From positions 13,612,119 to 13,676,118 of the forward strand of contig OX031071.1 in NCBI GenBank assembly GCA_943736015.1: a stretch of DNA of 64,000 bases, written 5' to 3'. This DNA is from Tridacna crocea. Lineage: Eukaryota; Mollusca; Bivalvia; Cardiida; Cardiidae. Position 1 is the stretch's first letter, and each line of letters starts with the position of its first letter. This document shows positions 44,001 through 53,696 of this stretch, piece after piece. A model generated the notes under the pieces. That model saw only the letters and a list, made by a program, of their open reading frames with translations. It was not told the origin of the DNA and ran no database searches. The translations under genes were made by a program, and so were the position numbers.

Positions 44001-47000
44001 AGAAAATGCTGGAAACCAGCATTTTCTCCTTTTCCCACAATGTTTTCAAAAGCCTTCTCTTTCACGGGTGTTAAAAGTTATCATTGTGTGGTAAAGGGTT
44101 AGAGTATTTATAAAACATAGATAAGTCAGAGTTAACTCTTTGTGAAAGGGTAAGGATAGAAAAAATTAACTATCAAAACATGTGATTGGATTTTGCGAAA
44201 AGATATTTGAATAGTTTGTGATGATACTATTCTGTGATGATAACTAGCAGAATCCAGTAATTCACAAACTCTGTATTTCCAATTTACAGCATTATTAGAC
44301 GCAGTTTGAGATAATGAAGATCAAAAAGATGGAACTGTTAGCACGAATATTATGTATTCATTTTTCATAACCTTTTTTTTTTTTAAATGTAGGTTGAGCA
44401 AGAGAAAAGAGGAGAACTAAAGAAAGCTTTTTACTGTCCAAGATGTGGGAGTTGCTTTCCATCACAAACATCAATGGTACAGCATCTGAGAGAACACGTG
44501 ATTTCAGGCTCTAAAACTGTTTTGACTAAAACACGGAAAAGAGGCAGACCTAGAATATATCCTATAACAGGTTGGGGCTTTTTGGTCAGCTTTTGATTAA
44601 CCTATTACCACACAATCTCTGCTTTCCCTGAGAAAGAAGTCTTTAGAAAACAATGTGGGAAAAGGAGAAAATGCTGGTAACCAGCATTTTCTCCTTTTCC
44701 CACAATGTTTTCTACTCTTCACAAAATGAATTTCAAATTTTTAGTCACTTTTATTTTGTCATAGATCTGCAAGTGCTTTCAGTTTGGACAAACCTGAAAT
44801 TTTGTCATTTGGTAATGAGTTAATTGTATGATTGACACAATCAGGTGCATCTATACATGCTTTCCTGGAGTTTCTTTCACCAGGATTTCACACAATATTC
44901 CTTTTCACTTTTATTTATTCTTTAGCCACTATTTGCTTTCCCACTTAACCCACGTCAAAATAATGATCATTGAGTCCTGTCACAATGATTATCACCAATC
45001 CTCAGAAAGATTTTGTACATATGAGCCACACTGAATGTGTCTTCTATAAATGCTTTAAATCTAGTCCATTCCAAAGTTTTGGTTGTTTTGTCTTTACCAG
45101 ATGACAAATTTGTGGACTCATTGAAATTAAAAGAGTTTACAAATGACTAAGTAAGTGTCACTCAAATGACAGTACTGGTCTTTAGTAGGATAAAAAACAT
45201 TGTGAGAAAAGGAGGAAATGCTGGTTACCAGCATTTTCTCCTTTTCCTACAATGTTTTCAAAAGGTTGTTTCTTCAAGGTCATTAAAACGTGGAATTGTG
45301 TGGTAAAGAATTAAAGAGTTTTAACGAGACTTTTATCTTAACCAGGCACCATTGAACCAATCATCAAAAGACCAAGAGGAAGACCTCGTAAGATCAAGAA
45401 ACTAGATGATGAATACACAGGCACAGATGTAAGTGGGGATGTTTCAGAACTATATGTATCAGCTATTAATGATACTACCAATGTCGAAAATACTGCAGTC
45501 AGTGAAGAGTATGATAAAGTAATAAATGGAGATAAGGGTGATTTTGATCATGCTGATGATGACACAACATCGAAAGAAGTAAAGATAGAAGAAGGGACTG
45601 ATGATAAAAAAGACATTGATTATTCACCAGTAAGCCAGCCATCATCTTCCAGTCGCAGAGTACAACCCAGAAGAAGTATGAAAGGTACAAATAGACACTT
45701 GATGAAAGATTATATTGTCAGCAAAGTAAAAATAGAGCAACCTGACGTTTCCATTGTTGAAGAGGCTACAAGTGAACAGCATGCTTCTGATCCTCTACTT
45801 CTTCCAAACTTTGGTAATGAGAAGAAAAAGAGAGGGAGGCCAAAAAAAATGAATCCAGTTGATACAATGGCTGGAAATCCAAAAGAGAAACAAAAATTAA
45901 ATGTAAATGTGGCAGAGAATAAGGATCAAACTGAAGATGGAAATGAGTCTGATCATCCTGCAAATATGGATTTGACTGAGGCAGAGCAGAATGATAGTCT
46001 AGAGGTCAAGGCAGAAGATGAGGTAAGCAGATATACTGGTGAAACAAGAAAGGACAGTCCTGAAATCCAGACTGCTGAAAGAACAGATGGTCCTACAGAT
46101 ACAGATAACATGTCAAATAAAGAAGATGAAAATGAAAATAGCAGAGACAATGTTACAAGTACATATGATACAACAAATACAAGCACTAAAAATACAGATG
46201 AGAATAAAACAAAAGAAGTCGATACTATAGATAACGGTAAAGTAGTGATTACAATTGCTGTTGAAAAGTCAAATTTAGACAATAAAAAAGACTCAAATAT
46301 TGCTGTAGAAAACAGCAATTTGAACAATGGAGGAGATGCAGCAAAATCAGAAAATGATGATATCAGTACATTAGACAGATCTACAGAAGCCAGTTTTGAC
46401 CTAAAAAAAGTCAGTTGCAATGATGAAAATCAGGTTAGAGATTCAATACAGAAAGAACAAATCAATAATGAAAATCAGCTTAGAGATTCAATACAGAAAG
46501 AACAAATTATAAAACTTAATGATGGAAATGGCATGTATACTTGCAATGACAATGATCTACTGGCTAACAAGCATGTTCCAAGTCATGATCAATTACTGCA
46601 GAGTGACATTCTAAATGAGACTGAATCAAAATCAAAATCACCTGGGTCTAAACTGACCAAAAACAAGAAACCAAGTATAGCTACTCGAAAAGGAAAGAAA
46701 GCTGATAAACCAAAACTTGATGAATCAAATGAGGGACCTTTTCCTTGTGATATTTGTCATCAAGAATTCAAAACAGCACAGTATTTATATAGACACATGG
46801 TCATGCATACAGATATGTTTAGTTGTAGAGTTTGTCTAAAAACATTTTCCAGAAAGGACTCAATGCAAAAGCATGTGTTGAAATGCTGTCCAAGCGAAGC
46901 AGAAAAGATGAAAATATTGCACTGTGATTTATGCCTACGTGTTTTTTCAACGGCATCTGGTAGGAAAAAACACATGAAGCAGTGCACATTGGTACAATGT

Positions 47001-49091
47001 TCAACTTGTGGTTGTCGATTCAATTCAAAAGAGGACTTAGATGAGCACAAATGCAGAGAGGGAAGGTCAGAAGAGGTTGGTTTAGGTAGATACAGTTGTG
47101 GAAAATGTCCCAAATCCTTCCAATCTCTACATTACCTGAAACAACATTCTTTAATTCATACAAAACTGCATGCATGTTCACATTGTGGAAAAAGTTTGCC
47201 ATCCCAGGAAGAACTAGAAAGCCATTTACTGACTTGCCAGACAATGGGAGCAATTAAGTTATTAGGACAGGGGCGATGTGAGAGATGCGGGGAAATGTTT
47301 AACAGTGTGAAATCATTTCGGGAGCATGCTCTTTCACACACACATCCCTACCAGTGCAGTCATTGCTTGAGAAGATTTGTAAAGGTTGGAACATTATCGA
47401 ATCACGATTGTTCAAACAACCCAGAAAATTTTTCTTGTCAGATGTGTTCAAGGTCATTCAAAAATCAACAGAGTTTAGACAAACACATCAAAGCACATGG
47501 ATGCATGAGATATCAATGTTCTGCCTGCGAGCAGCGATTCAGAATGAAATCAGAAGCACGTGACCATAAATGTGAGGCTGAAAACCAGGAAGATCGCACA
47601 ATCTTGTATACTTCAGACAGTACAGAAGTGTGTGCAGTGTGCGGGAAATCCTTTTCAACAAGGAGCAATCTACTGAAGCACATGACCCTTCATGGAGAGA
47701 AAAACTTCCCTTGTCCACATTGTGAGAAGCGTTTCCACCTGGATGTTTACCTTAAGGAGCACATTACAAGCGTTCATTATAAGATTTATAAGTATCAATG
47801 TCAAGATTGTGGGAAATTGCTCAAGTCCAAAACTGGATTTAACATGCATGTCTCCCTGTTTCACAGACCTATTGTGGAAAGTTTTCCTTGTACAGAATGT
47901 CCAAAAATATTTAAGTCAAAAGGAAACTTGAAGGCTCACATGTATAGACATTCTACAGATAGAAAATTTAAATGTTACATTTGTAATCGAGCTTTTAAAT
48001 TCCCAGATCAGCTTAGTCGCCATAAAGTGGAACATAAAATAGTGGAGAAACTTGGTTGTATGTATTGTGAAAAACAGTTTTGTCGTAGATATGAGCTGAA
48101 ACGGCATTTACAAATATATCATAGTGGTTACGTTTATGTCTGTGGAATTTGCTCTGCAAAATGTGGTCACAGACATACTTTAGTCAGACACTACAAGCGC
48201 AAACACCAGGAGGACTATCATCTGCTATCTCAAGAGGGCTATTTGAACAGTTTAATGAAACATGTAAATGAACTGGCGGCCATGAAACAAGAGCCTGTAG
48301 CTGAACCAACTCGCAGAATACCAACTCTGCTGAAGCACAACAAACCAAATAAGCTTCTATCAAAAAGTGCAGTAAAGTTACCAGAAACTGCAGTAAAATC
48401 TTTACAAAGTATGTCTGTAGAGACATGTACCTTAAAAAGATATCAACTTTATAAAGGTGATGGGACAATGAAACTTGATGAAGCACCTGCACAACAGATA
48501 ACAGTCGCTAGTGATGGGTCTGTTTTACTAGCCCAGGATGGCAACATCCTTCAGCCACAAGCATTACTGGCACAAGAGCAGCTCCTCACACCTGCTGATG
48601 GACAAATTTCAGCGCCATGTGTCAATGAGCAAATTGGTCTAATTCAGACAACAGATGGCACCATTAACATCAATAATATCCAAGGTTTACCACAAACACT
48701 TGAAACATTGGAAGGCAGTGAAGGACAAATAGTTATACTTCAGATCGTCGAGTCCTCAGATCCCATTAACACAGACATTCCTCCAGGAGAGATAATCCAA
48801 CAAATAAAAGTTGAAGCAAATGATCCTGTTAATATTCAACAGGGTGACCTTCCAGAAATAAATGGAATACAGCAACTCCAAATGGGAGCTTCAGACCAGT
48901 TACAGATTGTGAATTATGCCGAGGGCTTGAACGTTGTTGATATTTCGGAAGTAAAGGAAGTGGATGGTGAAATGTTACAGATTCAAAATGTGATAAATGA
49001 ACAGAATGAAGAGACAGTTGATGATAGAACTGATGATGTATTACAAGTTGTTCAGGAAGAAGTGAGTGAAAATGAGACAGAAATACTGTAA
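34982..49091 (+). CDS. PRDM15: PRDM15-like PR-domain zinc-finger transcription factor, seven coding exons
   Basis: Exons 34982-35027, 36620-36713, 37544-37706, 40270-40516, 43192-43310, 44393-44570 and 45346-49091 join in phase with GT-AG introns: 1,530 residues. Order: N-terminal zinc knuckle C17-C20-H24-C29 (CDVCGEDH ... LCPEL); PR/SET domain at about 47-175 (TRARLTLP, TQFGPFEAKR, ENECNWLSLVRPA, ELQVWYTASYA), missing typical SET catalytic motifs as in most PRDMs; one C2H2 finger at 237-258; AT-hooks at 272-277 and 290-298 and a third-like one at 442-451 (KKRGRPKK); a long acidic Ser/Asn linker; 17 clustered fingers at about 748-1236, several ending in Cys; a Gln/Ile-rich acidic tail. TQFGPFE and the zinc knuckle followed by CPEL point to PRDM15, with PRDM10 the closest alternative. 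PRDM15 acts in the nucleus as a sequence-specific regulator in early development. Confidence 0.85.
35172..36170. mobile_element. ~1-kb interspersed repeat in PRDM15 intron 1
   Basis: Starts TAGCTCCGCTGGCCTAAGGC with GCCCGGTGTCCGTGCGTGC, ends GTGGAGCGATACAGGGCC / ATGGCCCTCTTG. Inside, a segment with AGCCATAAGGCCTAGGGCTA repeats imperfectly two to three times. A reverse-oriented partial copy is at about 53100-53460, and a fragment of the end at about 12590-12625. I know the GGTGTCCGTGCGTGCG start as common in bivalve DNA; class unknown. Confidence 0.6.
36276..36510. mobile_element. TTAA-hairpin element with partial duplication
   Basis: TTAA left; hairpin good; the right half is broken and CCACCCTTTGCAATACACAT occurs twice (about 36409 and 36481). 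Confidence 0.65.
36620..36713 (+). CDS. PRDM15: PRDM15-like coding exon 2 (zinc knuckle)
   Basis: Acceptor TTATATTTTGTAG, donor CCAG|GTATAG. Codes for CCDVCGEDHSTELCPELGEI and HIT. Confidence 0.85.
36855..36950. repeat. Short direct repeats GGCTGCTGT
   Basis: GTGTACAGCAGCCAGTTAAG followed by two TTGGCTGCTGT copies; a CAGCAGCC / GGCTGCTG foldback within intron 2. Confidence 0.4.
37544..37706 (+). CDS. PRDM15: PRDM15-like coding exon 3 (first half of PR domain)
   Basis: Acceptor CTGTTTCACACAG, donor AAG|GTACTA. From ARLTLPSYLEV to TGFFTLK; the AG of exon 2 completes Arg. Confidence 0.88.
37807..38035. mobile_element. TTAA-hairpin element, subfamily A
   Basis: TTAA both ends, 100 bases after the exon 3 donor. 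Its right TTAA reads on into TGCATTTGCAGATAGTGTCC, the AAGCCCCC/GTCAGCC repeat. Confidence 0.85.
38036..38232. repeat. GTCAGCC repeat segment between two TTAA-hairpin elements
   Basis: CCGATCAGCCTGGGCAA facing GGGCTGATCTGGGTG, then ATGTCAAAGGACAACTCTAC. Both of its ends are TTAA sites occupied by hairpin elements. Confidence 0.55.
38233..38461. mobile_element. TTAA-hairpin element, C, first of three joined
   Basis: Inverted relative to the copy at 14785; shares TTAA 38458-38461 with the next. Confidence 0.85.
38458..38686. mobile_element. TTAA-hairpin element, A-like, second of three joined
   Basis: Core CTCGTTCCTAGGATT shows the palindrome decayed; shares TTAA 38683-38686 with the next. 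Confidence 0.8.
38683..38906. mobile_element. TTAA-hairpin element, A-like, third of three joined
   Basis: TTAA both ends; core GGTCAGTAGC. Confidence 0.8.
39103..39330. mobile_element. TTAA-hairpin element, B, joined to the next
   Basis: Hairpin perfect, with CACTATGGG matched by CCCATAGTG (other copies have CACTGTGGG). Shares TTAA 39327-39330. Confidence 0.85.
39327..39555. mobile_element. TTAA-hairpin element, A
   Basis: TTAA both ends; one mismatch in each outer arm. Confidence 0.85.
39627..40008. mobile_element. TTAA-hairpin element split by a short foldback
   Basis: The right end decays to GATAGAGGGTAAAA. Between about 39786 and 39888 sits an insert with ends GAAAACTAAC / GTTAGTTTTC. 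Confidence 0.5.
40010..40242. mobile_element. TTAA-hairpin element, 27 bases before exon 4
   Basis: Right TTAA at 40239-40242. The pyrimidine tract and AG of exon 4 follow at once, so the branch point may lie in the element. Confidence 0.8.
40270..40516 (+). CDS. PRDM15: PRDM15-like coding exon 4 (second half of PR domain)
   Basis: Acceptor TTTTTTTACCTCCTAACATTAG, donor CGAG|GTATAG. From LVTIDGNAVCLDTTDENE to SKPVIPDGISR. Phase and length match the PRDM15 PR domain. Confidence 0.88.
40575..40820. mobile_element. Foldback element of GGTCATT repeats
   Basis: Ends TACTGGTTTAATGCAGAGA and TCTCTGCATTACACTGG are inverted. Inside, GAAATGACC / GGTCATTTC and GAATAATGACC / GGTCATTATTC units alternate in both orientations, giving nested hairpins. 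58 bases after the exon 4 donor. Confidence 0.75.
40855..41045. mobile_element. TTAA-hairpin element, decayed ends
   Basis: Hairpin ATGCTGGTTACCAGCAT intact, both TTAA lost. Confidence 0.6.
41210..41428. mobile_element. TTAA-hairpin element, A-like
   Basis: TTAA both ends; segment between left end and hairpin shortened. Confidence 0.8.
41568..42022 (+). repeat. Tandem repeat, 42-bp unit, about 11 diverged copies
   Basis: Unit AAGATAAAAGCCTTTACATA then GTGAGCCTTTGACATAAAAA, with some short units. Lies in intron 4 of the PRDM15-like gene. Confidence 0.85.
42432..42660. mobile_element. TTAA-hairpin element, joined to the next
   Basis: Core CTAGTTACTGGAATT; shares TTAA 42657-42660. Confidence 0.8.
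42657..42880. mobile_element. TTAA-hairpin element, decayed
   Basis: Left end CTCTTTACCAAACAAAAAAA; hairpin GTGCTTATCAGC; right end decayed. Confidence 0.65.
42899..43114. mobile_element. TTAA-hairpin element, 77 bases before exon 5
   Basis: TTAA both ends; core CTTGTAACCAGG. Confidence 0.8.
43192..43310 (+). CDS. PRDM15: PRDM15-like coding exon 5 (linker)
   Basis: Acceptor TTCAATTAAATTTCAG; two bases complete an Ala codon with exon 4, then LLGHRIEPLPTELIFEPPAD; donor ACA|GTGAGT. No domain. A further small exon between 4 and 5 cannot be excluded, but phases fit without one. Confidence 0.7.
43453..43581 (+). repeat. Tandem repeat, 41-bp unit, three copies
   Basis: CTAGTTTTCGACTATCAAAA followed by GGGGAACTTGTTCAACTTATT, three times. 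Confidence 0.85.
43873..44102. mobile_element. TTAA-hairpin element, A-like
   Basis: Left TTAA, right decayed to TTAG; core CTGGAAACCAG. Confidence 0.8.
44393..44570 (+). CDS. PRDM15: PRDM15-like coding exon 6 (first C2H2 finger, AT-hook)
   Basis: Acceptor TTTTTTAAATGTAG, donor ACAG|GTTGGG. Finger FYCPRCGSCFPSQTSMVQHL REH, then KTRKRGRPRI. Confidence 0.85.
44597..44823. mobile_element. TTAA-hairpin element, 26 bases after the exon 6 donor
   Basis: TTAA both ends; hairpin almost perfect; an extra ATAGATC occurs in the right half. Confidence 0.8.
45091..45314. mobile_element. TTAA-hairpin element, 31 bases before exon 7
   Basis: Left TTAA decayed; right GAATTAAAG retained; hairpin intact. 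Confidence 0.75.
45346..49091 (+). CDS. PRDM15: PRDM15-like coding exon 7 (AT-hooks, linker, 17 fingers, tail)
   Basis: Acceptor ACTTTTATCTTAACCAG; opens with GTIEPIIKRPRGRPRKIKK and is open for 1,248 codons to TAA. Linker carries a tandem of about 18 residues (ENQVRDSIQKEQI / ENQLRDSIQKEQI). Fingers from FPCDICHQEF to YVCGICSAKCGHRHTL; C2HC variants are the 2nd, 3rd, 4th, 6th, 8th and 10th of this exon. Confidence 0.92.
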
Positions 49092-49179
49092 TGTCTAAAG
49101 TGCAGACAGTTTTATTTGGGGAAAAGGGGTGGGTGGGGTTATTTAGGTTTGAGGCATGCTCTGGGAAAAGGGGGTTCCA

Positions 49180-49415
49180 TTAACCCTTTCCCACACAACA
49201 AAATTCTAGACCTATCCAAATTGAAAGCATTTGTAGGTGACAATATAAAAGTGGCTCAAATGGTGCAATTTTTCTTTGATTGTGTAGAAAACTTTGTGTA
49301 AAAAGTAGAAAATGCTGGTAACATGGTTACCAGTATTTTCTCCTTTTCCGACAGTGTTTTCAAAAGGCTTCTTCCTCAGGGTCATCGAAAGTCTCATTGT
49401 GTGGTAAGGGGTTAA
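49180..49415. mobile_element. TTAA-hairpin element, first of three joined, in the PRDM15-like 3' region
   Basis: 89 bases after the stop codon, so probably in the 3'UTR. Preceded by CATGCTCTGGGAAAAGGGGG, the inverted end of the AAGCCCCC repeat. Confidence 0.8.
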
Positions 49416-49641
49416 CCCTTTACCTAACAAAAATTTTTTTACACTTTTCCAAATTGAAAGCATTTGCAGATGATGAGATAAAACATTACACAAAAGTTGA
49501 AACCTGACCTTTGAAGAATAGAAAAAAATTGTGGGAAGAGGAGAAAATGCTGGTTACCTGTATTTTCCCCTCTTCCTGCCACAATGATTTCAAAAGCCTT
49601 CTTTCCCAGAGTCGTGAAAACCAGGGATTGTTTGGAAAACA
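49412..49641. mobile_element. TTAA-hairpin element, second of three joined
   Basis: Right TTAA decayed (AACACTTTACC at the join); hairpin broken by extra bases CCTCTTCCTGCC. Confidence 0.7.
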
Positions 49642-49864
49642 CTTTACCACACAACAAAATTTTAGACAGGTTCAAATTGATTACATTTGCAGATGACAAA
49701 TAAAGGTGACTGAAAAATTGAAATTTGCTCTGGGAAGGGGAGAAAACACTGTGGGAAAAGGAGAAAATGCTGGTTACCAGCATTTTCTCCTTTTCCCACA
49801 GTGTTTTCAAAAGGCTTCTTTCTCAGGGGCGTCAAAAGTAGGGATTGTGTGGTAATGGGTTTAA
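49640..49864. mobile_element. TTAA-hairpin element, A, third of three joined
   Basis: Perfect hairpin; right TTAA continues as CCCCCCTTTTCACAGAGC, the AAGCCCCC repeat end. Confidence 0.85.
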
Positions 49865-50022
49865 CCCCCCTTTTCACAGAGCATGGCACATTGTTATAGT
49901 GCCAAACTTCAAGATTGTTTTATCACCAGATTAAGTCAAGCAGTAAAAAGCTGGCCATCGAAAGAATTCAGTAGGAATGACAAGTTTTAAACAAAAATGA
50001 TTTTAATGTTGCATATACTTTC

Positions 50023-50213
50023 TTAACCCTTGACCAAACAATTCCTGGTACGACTCAGAGGTAGAAGCCTTCTCAAAACATTGTTGGAAAAGGAGAAAAT
50101 GCTGGTAACCAGCATTTTCTCCTTTTCCCACAATGTTTTCTACTCTTCTAGGGTCAAGTTTTAGTCAAATTTATTTTGTCATCTGCAAATTTGGACAAGT
50201 CTTCAATTTGTCC
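50023..50213. mobile_element. TTAA-hairpin element, right end lost
   Basis: Left TTAA; hairpin intact except TTGTTGG; a further remnant follows to about 50400. Confidence 0.7.
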
Positions 50214-50455
50214 TTTTTTCTCCTTTTGATCAGTGTGTTTTCAAAAGCTTTTTATGTTAAGATAACCAGTATTTTCTCCTTTTCTAACTATGATATTCTC
50301 TGTTCTCCAGTCAAGTTTCATCTTTTTAATGACATCTGTTTTGTTGTTTGCAAATACTCACTGTTTTTGGACTAGGTTATTCTTATTGCTAAACGTTTAT
50401 TCATCTAGATGCTTAACCATTCTTGCCTTGTTGGGTATGTCCAGTACTGTGACCT

Positions 50456-50684
50456 TTAACCCTCTACAAAACGGCAAAATTTTTGACAGGTCCAAATTGA
50501 TAGCACTTGCAGATGACAAAATAAACTTAGCTCAAAAATTGAAATATGTTTCCAGCAGGGTTGAAAGCATTGTGGGAAAAGGAGAAAATGCTGGTTACCC
50601 GCATTTTCTCCTTTTCCCACAATGTTTTCAAAAGGCATCTATCTCAGGATCGTAAAAACCAGGGATTGTGTGGTAAAGGGTTAA
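50456..50684. mobile_element. TTAA-hairpin element, A/D mixed ends
   Basis: TTAA both ends; right end reads GTAAAAACCAGGGATTGTG as in subfamily D. Confidence 0.8.
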
Positions 50685-50789
50685 AGAATTTCAAGGCTGT
50701 GATTTTTATACATCTTAAAATTTAACCCAGTTTGGTTGATCACTAGCAGCTGTCTTTGCAAATGGCAACTCAAATAACTTCTGAAGATG

Positions 50790-50838
50790 GTGCAGATCAA
50801 GATCAGACTGCATAGAATGTTCAGTCTGATCTTTGATT
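50790..50838. repeat. GATC-rich palindrome
   Basis: GCAGATCAAGATCAGACTGC facing CAGTCTGATCTTTGATT. Confidence 0.65.
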
Positions 50839-51163
50839 GACTCTTTCAGCTAACTGTTGCTAACCTATAACCAAAAAGATATCCAAATACAGAGCAAAAA
50901 AACAACTTTTAGGCATTTGGATAAAATTGTTTTTATTTAACTGGAAATATGATTAAACTGAATTGATTGCATGAGCATTAACTGACTATTAAAGATACCA
51001 CTGTATTTATGTTGGTTGTTTGTTTGCATGTTTGTTTGATTATCTTTTTTCATGCATGGTGTTGAACGTCATTTTCAACATTTTAGATTTATTACTGATT
51101 GCTGGATTGACCATAAATGAATCGGGATAACTGTGAAGGTCGGTAAGCAATGACAATTATCCG

Positions 51164-51248
51164 AGATAATTTCTACTGAGATAATTTCAATGCAACATAG
51201 TGTTAGCATATTGCATTGAAATTATCTCAATAGAAATTATCTCAGAAG
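51164..51248. repeat. Palindrome of GAGATAATTTC units
   Basis: GATAATTTCTACTGAGATAA and TTTCAATGCAA face their complement across CATAGTGTTAGCATAT; the GAGATAATTTC / GAAATTATCTC motif itself repeats in each arm. Confidence 0.75.
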
Positions 51249-51329
51249 AAATTACCTCAGTAGAAATTGTAACTTTATGACCACATTTCCATCTACAAAC
51301 AACTTCTTTTTTTTCAAACAGACCACTTG

Positions 51330-51395
51330 AAAAAACATTGAGGCATAAGAGAAATTTCTCATGATGAGAAATTTCTCTTCATGCCCTTTTTTTTA
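51330..51395. repeat. Hairpin related to the TTAA-hairpin core
   Basis: AAAACATTGAGGCATAAGAG then AAATTTCTCATGATGAGAAA: a foldback with the C-type spacing but no TTAA ends; possibly a remnant. Confidence 0.4.
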
Positions 51396-51565
51396 TTGCA
51401 TTGAACATGCATGTAATTTGAGTACCGGTACCTATTTTCACAAAAAGACAGTCTCTCTGGCTATCTGTAGCCTTCCCTCTCTCCCTGTCTCTCTCTCCAC
51501 TTTCTCCCTTCTGATTAATGATTAGACCATACATAAGCCCTCTGTAGCCTCTAGGTGATAACCCC

Positions 51566-51791
51566 TTAACTCTTTTCCACACAATCCTGACTTAACGACC
51601 CTGAGAAAGAAAGCTTTAGAAAACATTGTGGGAAAAGGAGAAAATGCTGGTAACCAGTATTTTCTCCTTTTCCCACAATGTTTTCTACCATTTCCAAATC
51701 AAAATTCAATTTTTATTCACATTGATTATGTCGTCTGCAGATGCTTTCAATTTGGACTACTCATAGATTGTGTCGTTTGGTAAAGAGTTAA
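51566..51791. mobile_element. TTAA-hairpin element, joined to the next
   Basis: Shares TTAA 51788-51791. Confidence 0.85.
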
Positions 51792-52016
51792 CTCATTACC
51801 GGACGACAGTATTTTAGACTGGTCCAAATTGAAAGCATTTGCAGACGACAAAATAAAAGTGACTGAAAATTTGAATTTGTTTTGTGAAGGGTAGAAAACA
51901 TTGTGGAAAAAGGAGAAAATGATAGTTACCAGTATTTTCTCCTTTTACCCACAATGTTTTCTAAAGGTGTCTTTCTCATGGGCATCAAAAATAGGGATTG
52001 TGTGGTAATGGGTTAA
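51788..52016. mobile_element. TTAA-hairpin element, A
   Basis: TTAA both ends; core GATAGTTACCAGTAT. Confidence 0.85.
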
Positions 52017-52348
52017 ACTACTAGCAATATTCAGCCAAGGACTTGGGGGGGAAAAAAGCTTGTAATTATAGGCATGTATTGCTCAGTAGTAAAATGTAGA
52101 AATGATAATCAGGAGGACCTGAATCTGAGCCGCACTGGAAGTACATGTACTGGATTTTTTTGTGGGAGTGTCCTTTGGTAAGACACTTCAGAGCCCTTGC
52201 TTAGCACTGATGAAACACAGCACATGCATAAATATGTGAGCTGTCGCTGTGATATAACTGAAATTATGCTCAATGGGGTGTAATACACCATCCAAACTAA
52301 TTAAAGTCAACATGAATTCATTTGTATTGAGTAATACAGTCTTCAGCA

Positions 52349-52577
52349 TTAACACTTTACCACACAATCCCTACTTTTGATGACCCTGAGAAAGAAGCCT
52401 TTAGAAAATATTGTGGGAAAAGTAGAAAATGCTGGTAACCAGCATTTTCTCTTTTTCCCACAATATTTTCTATTCTTCACTAAACAAATTTCAAATTTTC
52501 ATTCACTTTTATTTTGTTGTCTGGAAATGCTTTAGATTTGGACAAACCTAAAACATCGTAGTTTGGTAATGAGTTAA
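52349..52577. mobile_element. TTAA-hairpin element, A
   Basis: TTAA both ends; 16 bases separate it from the next copy. Confidence 0.85.
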
Positions 52578-52593
52578 AGAAAACAATGTGTTT

Positions 52594-52829
52594 TTAACTC
52601 TTTACCAGACTACAAAATTTTAGATTGGTCCAAATTGAAAGTTCTTGCAGACGATAAAATAAACAGAACTCAAAAATTGAGATCTGTGTCCAGCAAGGTA
52701 GAAATCGTTGTGGGAAAATGAGAAAAATTAATGCTTGTTCACCAGCATTTTCTCCTTTTCCCACAATTTTTTCTAAACTCTTCTATCTCAAGAGTCGTGA
52801 AAACCTGGGACTGTTTAGTAAACGATTAA
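52594..52829. mobile_element. TTAA-hairpin element, A-like
   Basis: TTAA both ends; extra bases (TTAATGCTTGTTCACC) in the core. Confidence 0.8.
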
Positions 52830-53099
52830 AACTGTTTTCTTCCTTTGCCACAATGTTTTCAAAAGTAGTCTGTACAAGACTTAAATTGTAATATCCACAA
52901 AAAAATTAAATCTTTCTTGATACAATTTAGATATACATGTATTTACTTCAAATCGATTGAGAAACAAGTTTTTTGCAATTTATAATTCCGGCTTGGTAAT
53001 AGATACAATAAGAGAACGTAAAATCTTTGATTTCACCCAAATAAATTTAATACAAAGGTATTTTTCTAGATACAGTCAGAGGCAGAGAAGAACATAGAA

Positions 53100-53460
53100 T
53101 CTTTGATGTCATCGAGGTAAAATTTGATGATGCTTTGTAAAGGTCCATTATATGCAGCTTTGTGCCAAATTTGGTAGCCCTAGGCCTGAGATTTTCTAAG
53201 ATTTTCAATATTTCTCAGTTTTGTTACCATCGCAACTAGATTTTTTAAAGGATCTAAATTCTTTCAAGAAATGCTGAAGAGGACAATGGCAGGATCATTT
53301 TTGTGAAGTTTCATTAAAATTGGATTGGTAATTTCAGAGAAGATATTATTTTGTAATAAAAGATAAAGTGCAGATGGGTACAGGAACTGATTGATGAACA
53401 AACAGACACCCAAAAGGCACAGGCCATGATATAAGGTTGCTGGCCTTTGGTTAGTGGAGC
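53100..53460. mobile_element. Inverted partial copy of the ~1-kb intron 1 repeat
   Basis: GAAGTTTCATTAAAATTGGA and GGTTGCTGGCCTTTGGTTAG match the complement of the start of the element at 35172. Confidence 0.55.
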
Positions 53461-53467
53461 TTCAGAG

Positions 53468-53696
53468 TTAACCCATTACCACACAATCCCTACTTTTGAC
53501 ACCCTTGAGAAAGACGCCTTTAGAAAACACTGTGGGAAAAGGAGAAAATGCCGGTAACCAGCATTTTCTCCTTTTCCCACAATGTTTTCTACCCTTCACA
53601 AATCATATTTCAAATTTTCAGTCACTTTTATTTTGTTGTCTGCAGATCCTTTCAATTTGGGCAAACCTAAAATTTTGTCGTTTGGTAATGAGTTAA
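53468..53696. mobile_element. TTAA-hairpin element, A
   Basis: TTAA both ends; right half of the AAACAAATTTCAAATTTTC type. Confidence 0.85.

Noticed and set aside
45766..48492. Minus-strand open frames of 60-155 codons opposite the PRDM15-like last exon
   Set aside because: Shadows of the zinc-finger coding sequence on the other strand.
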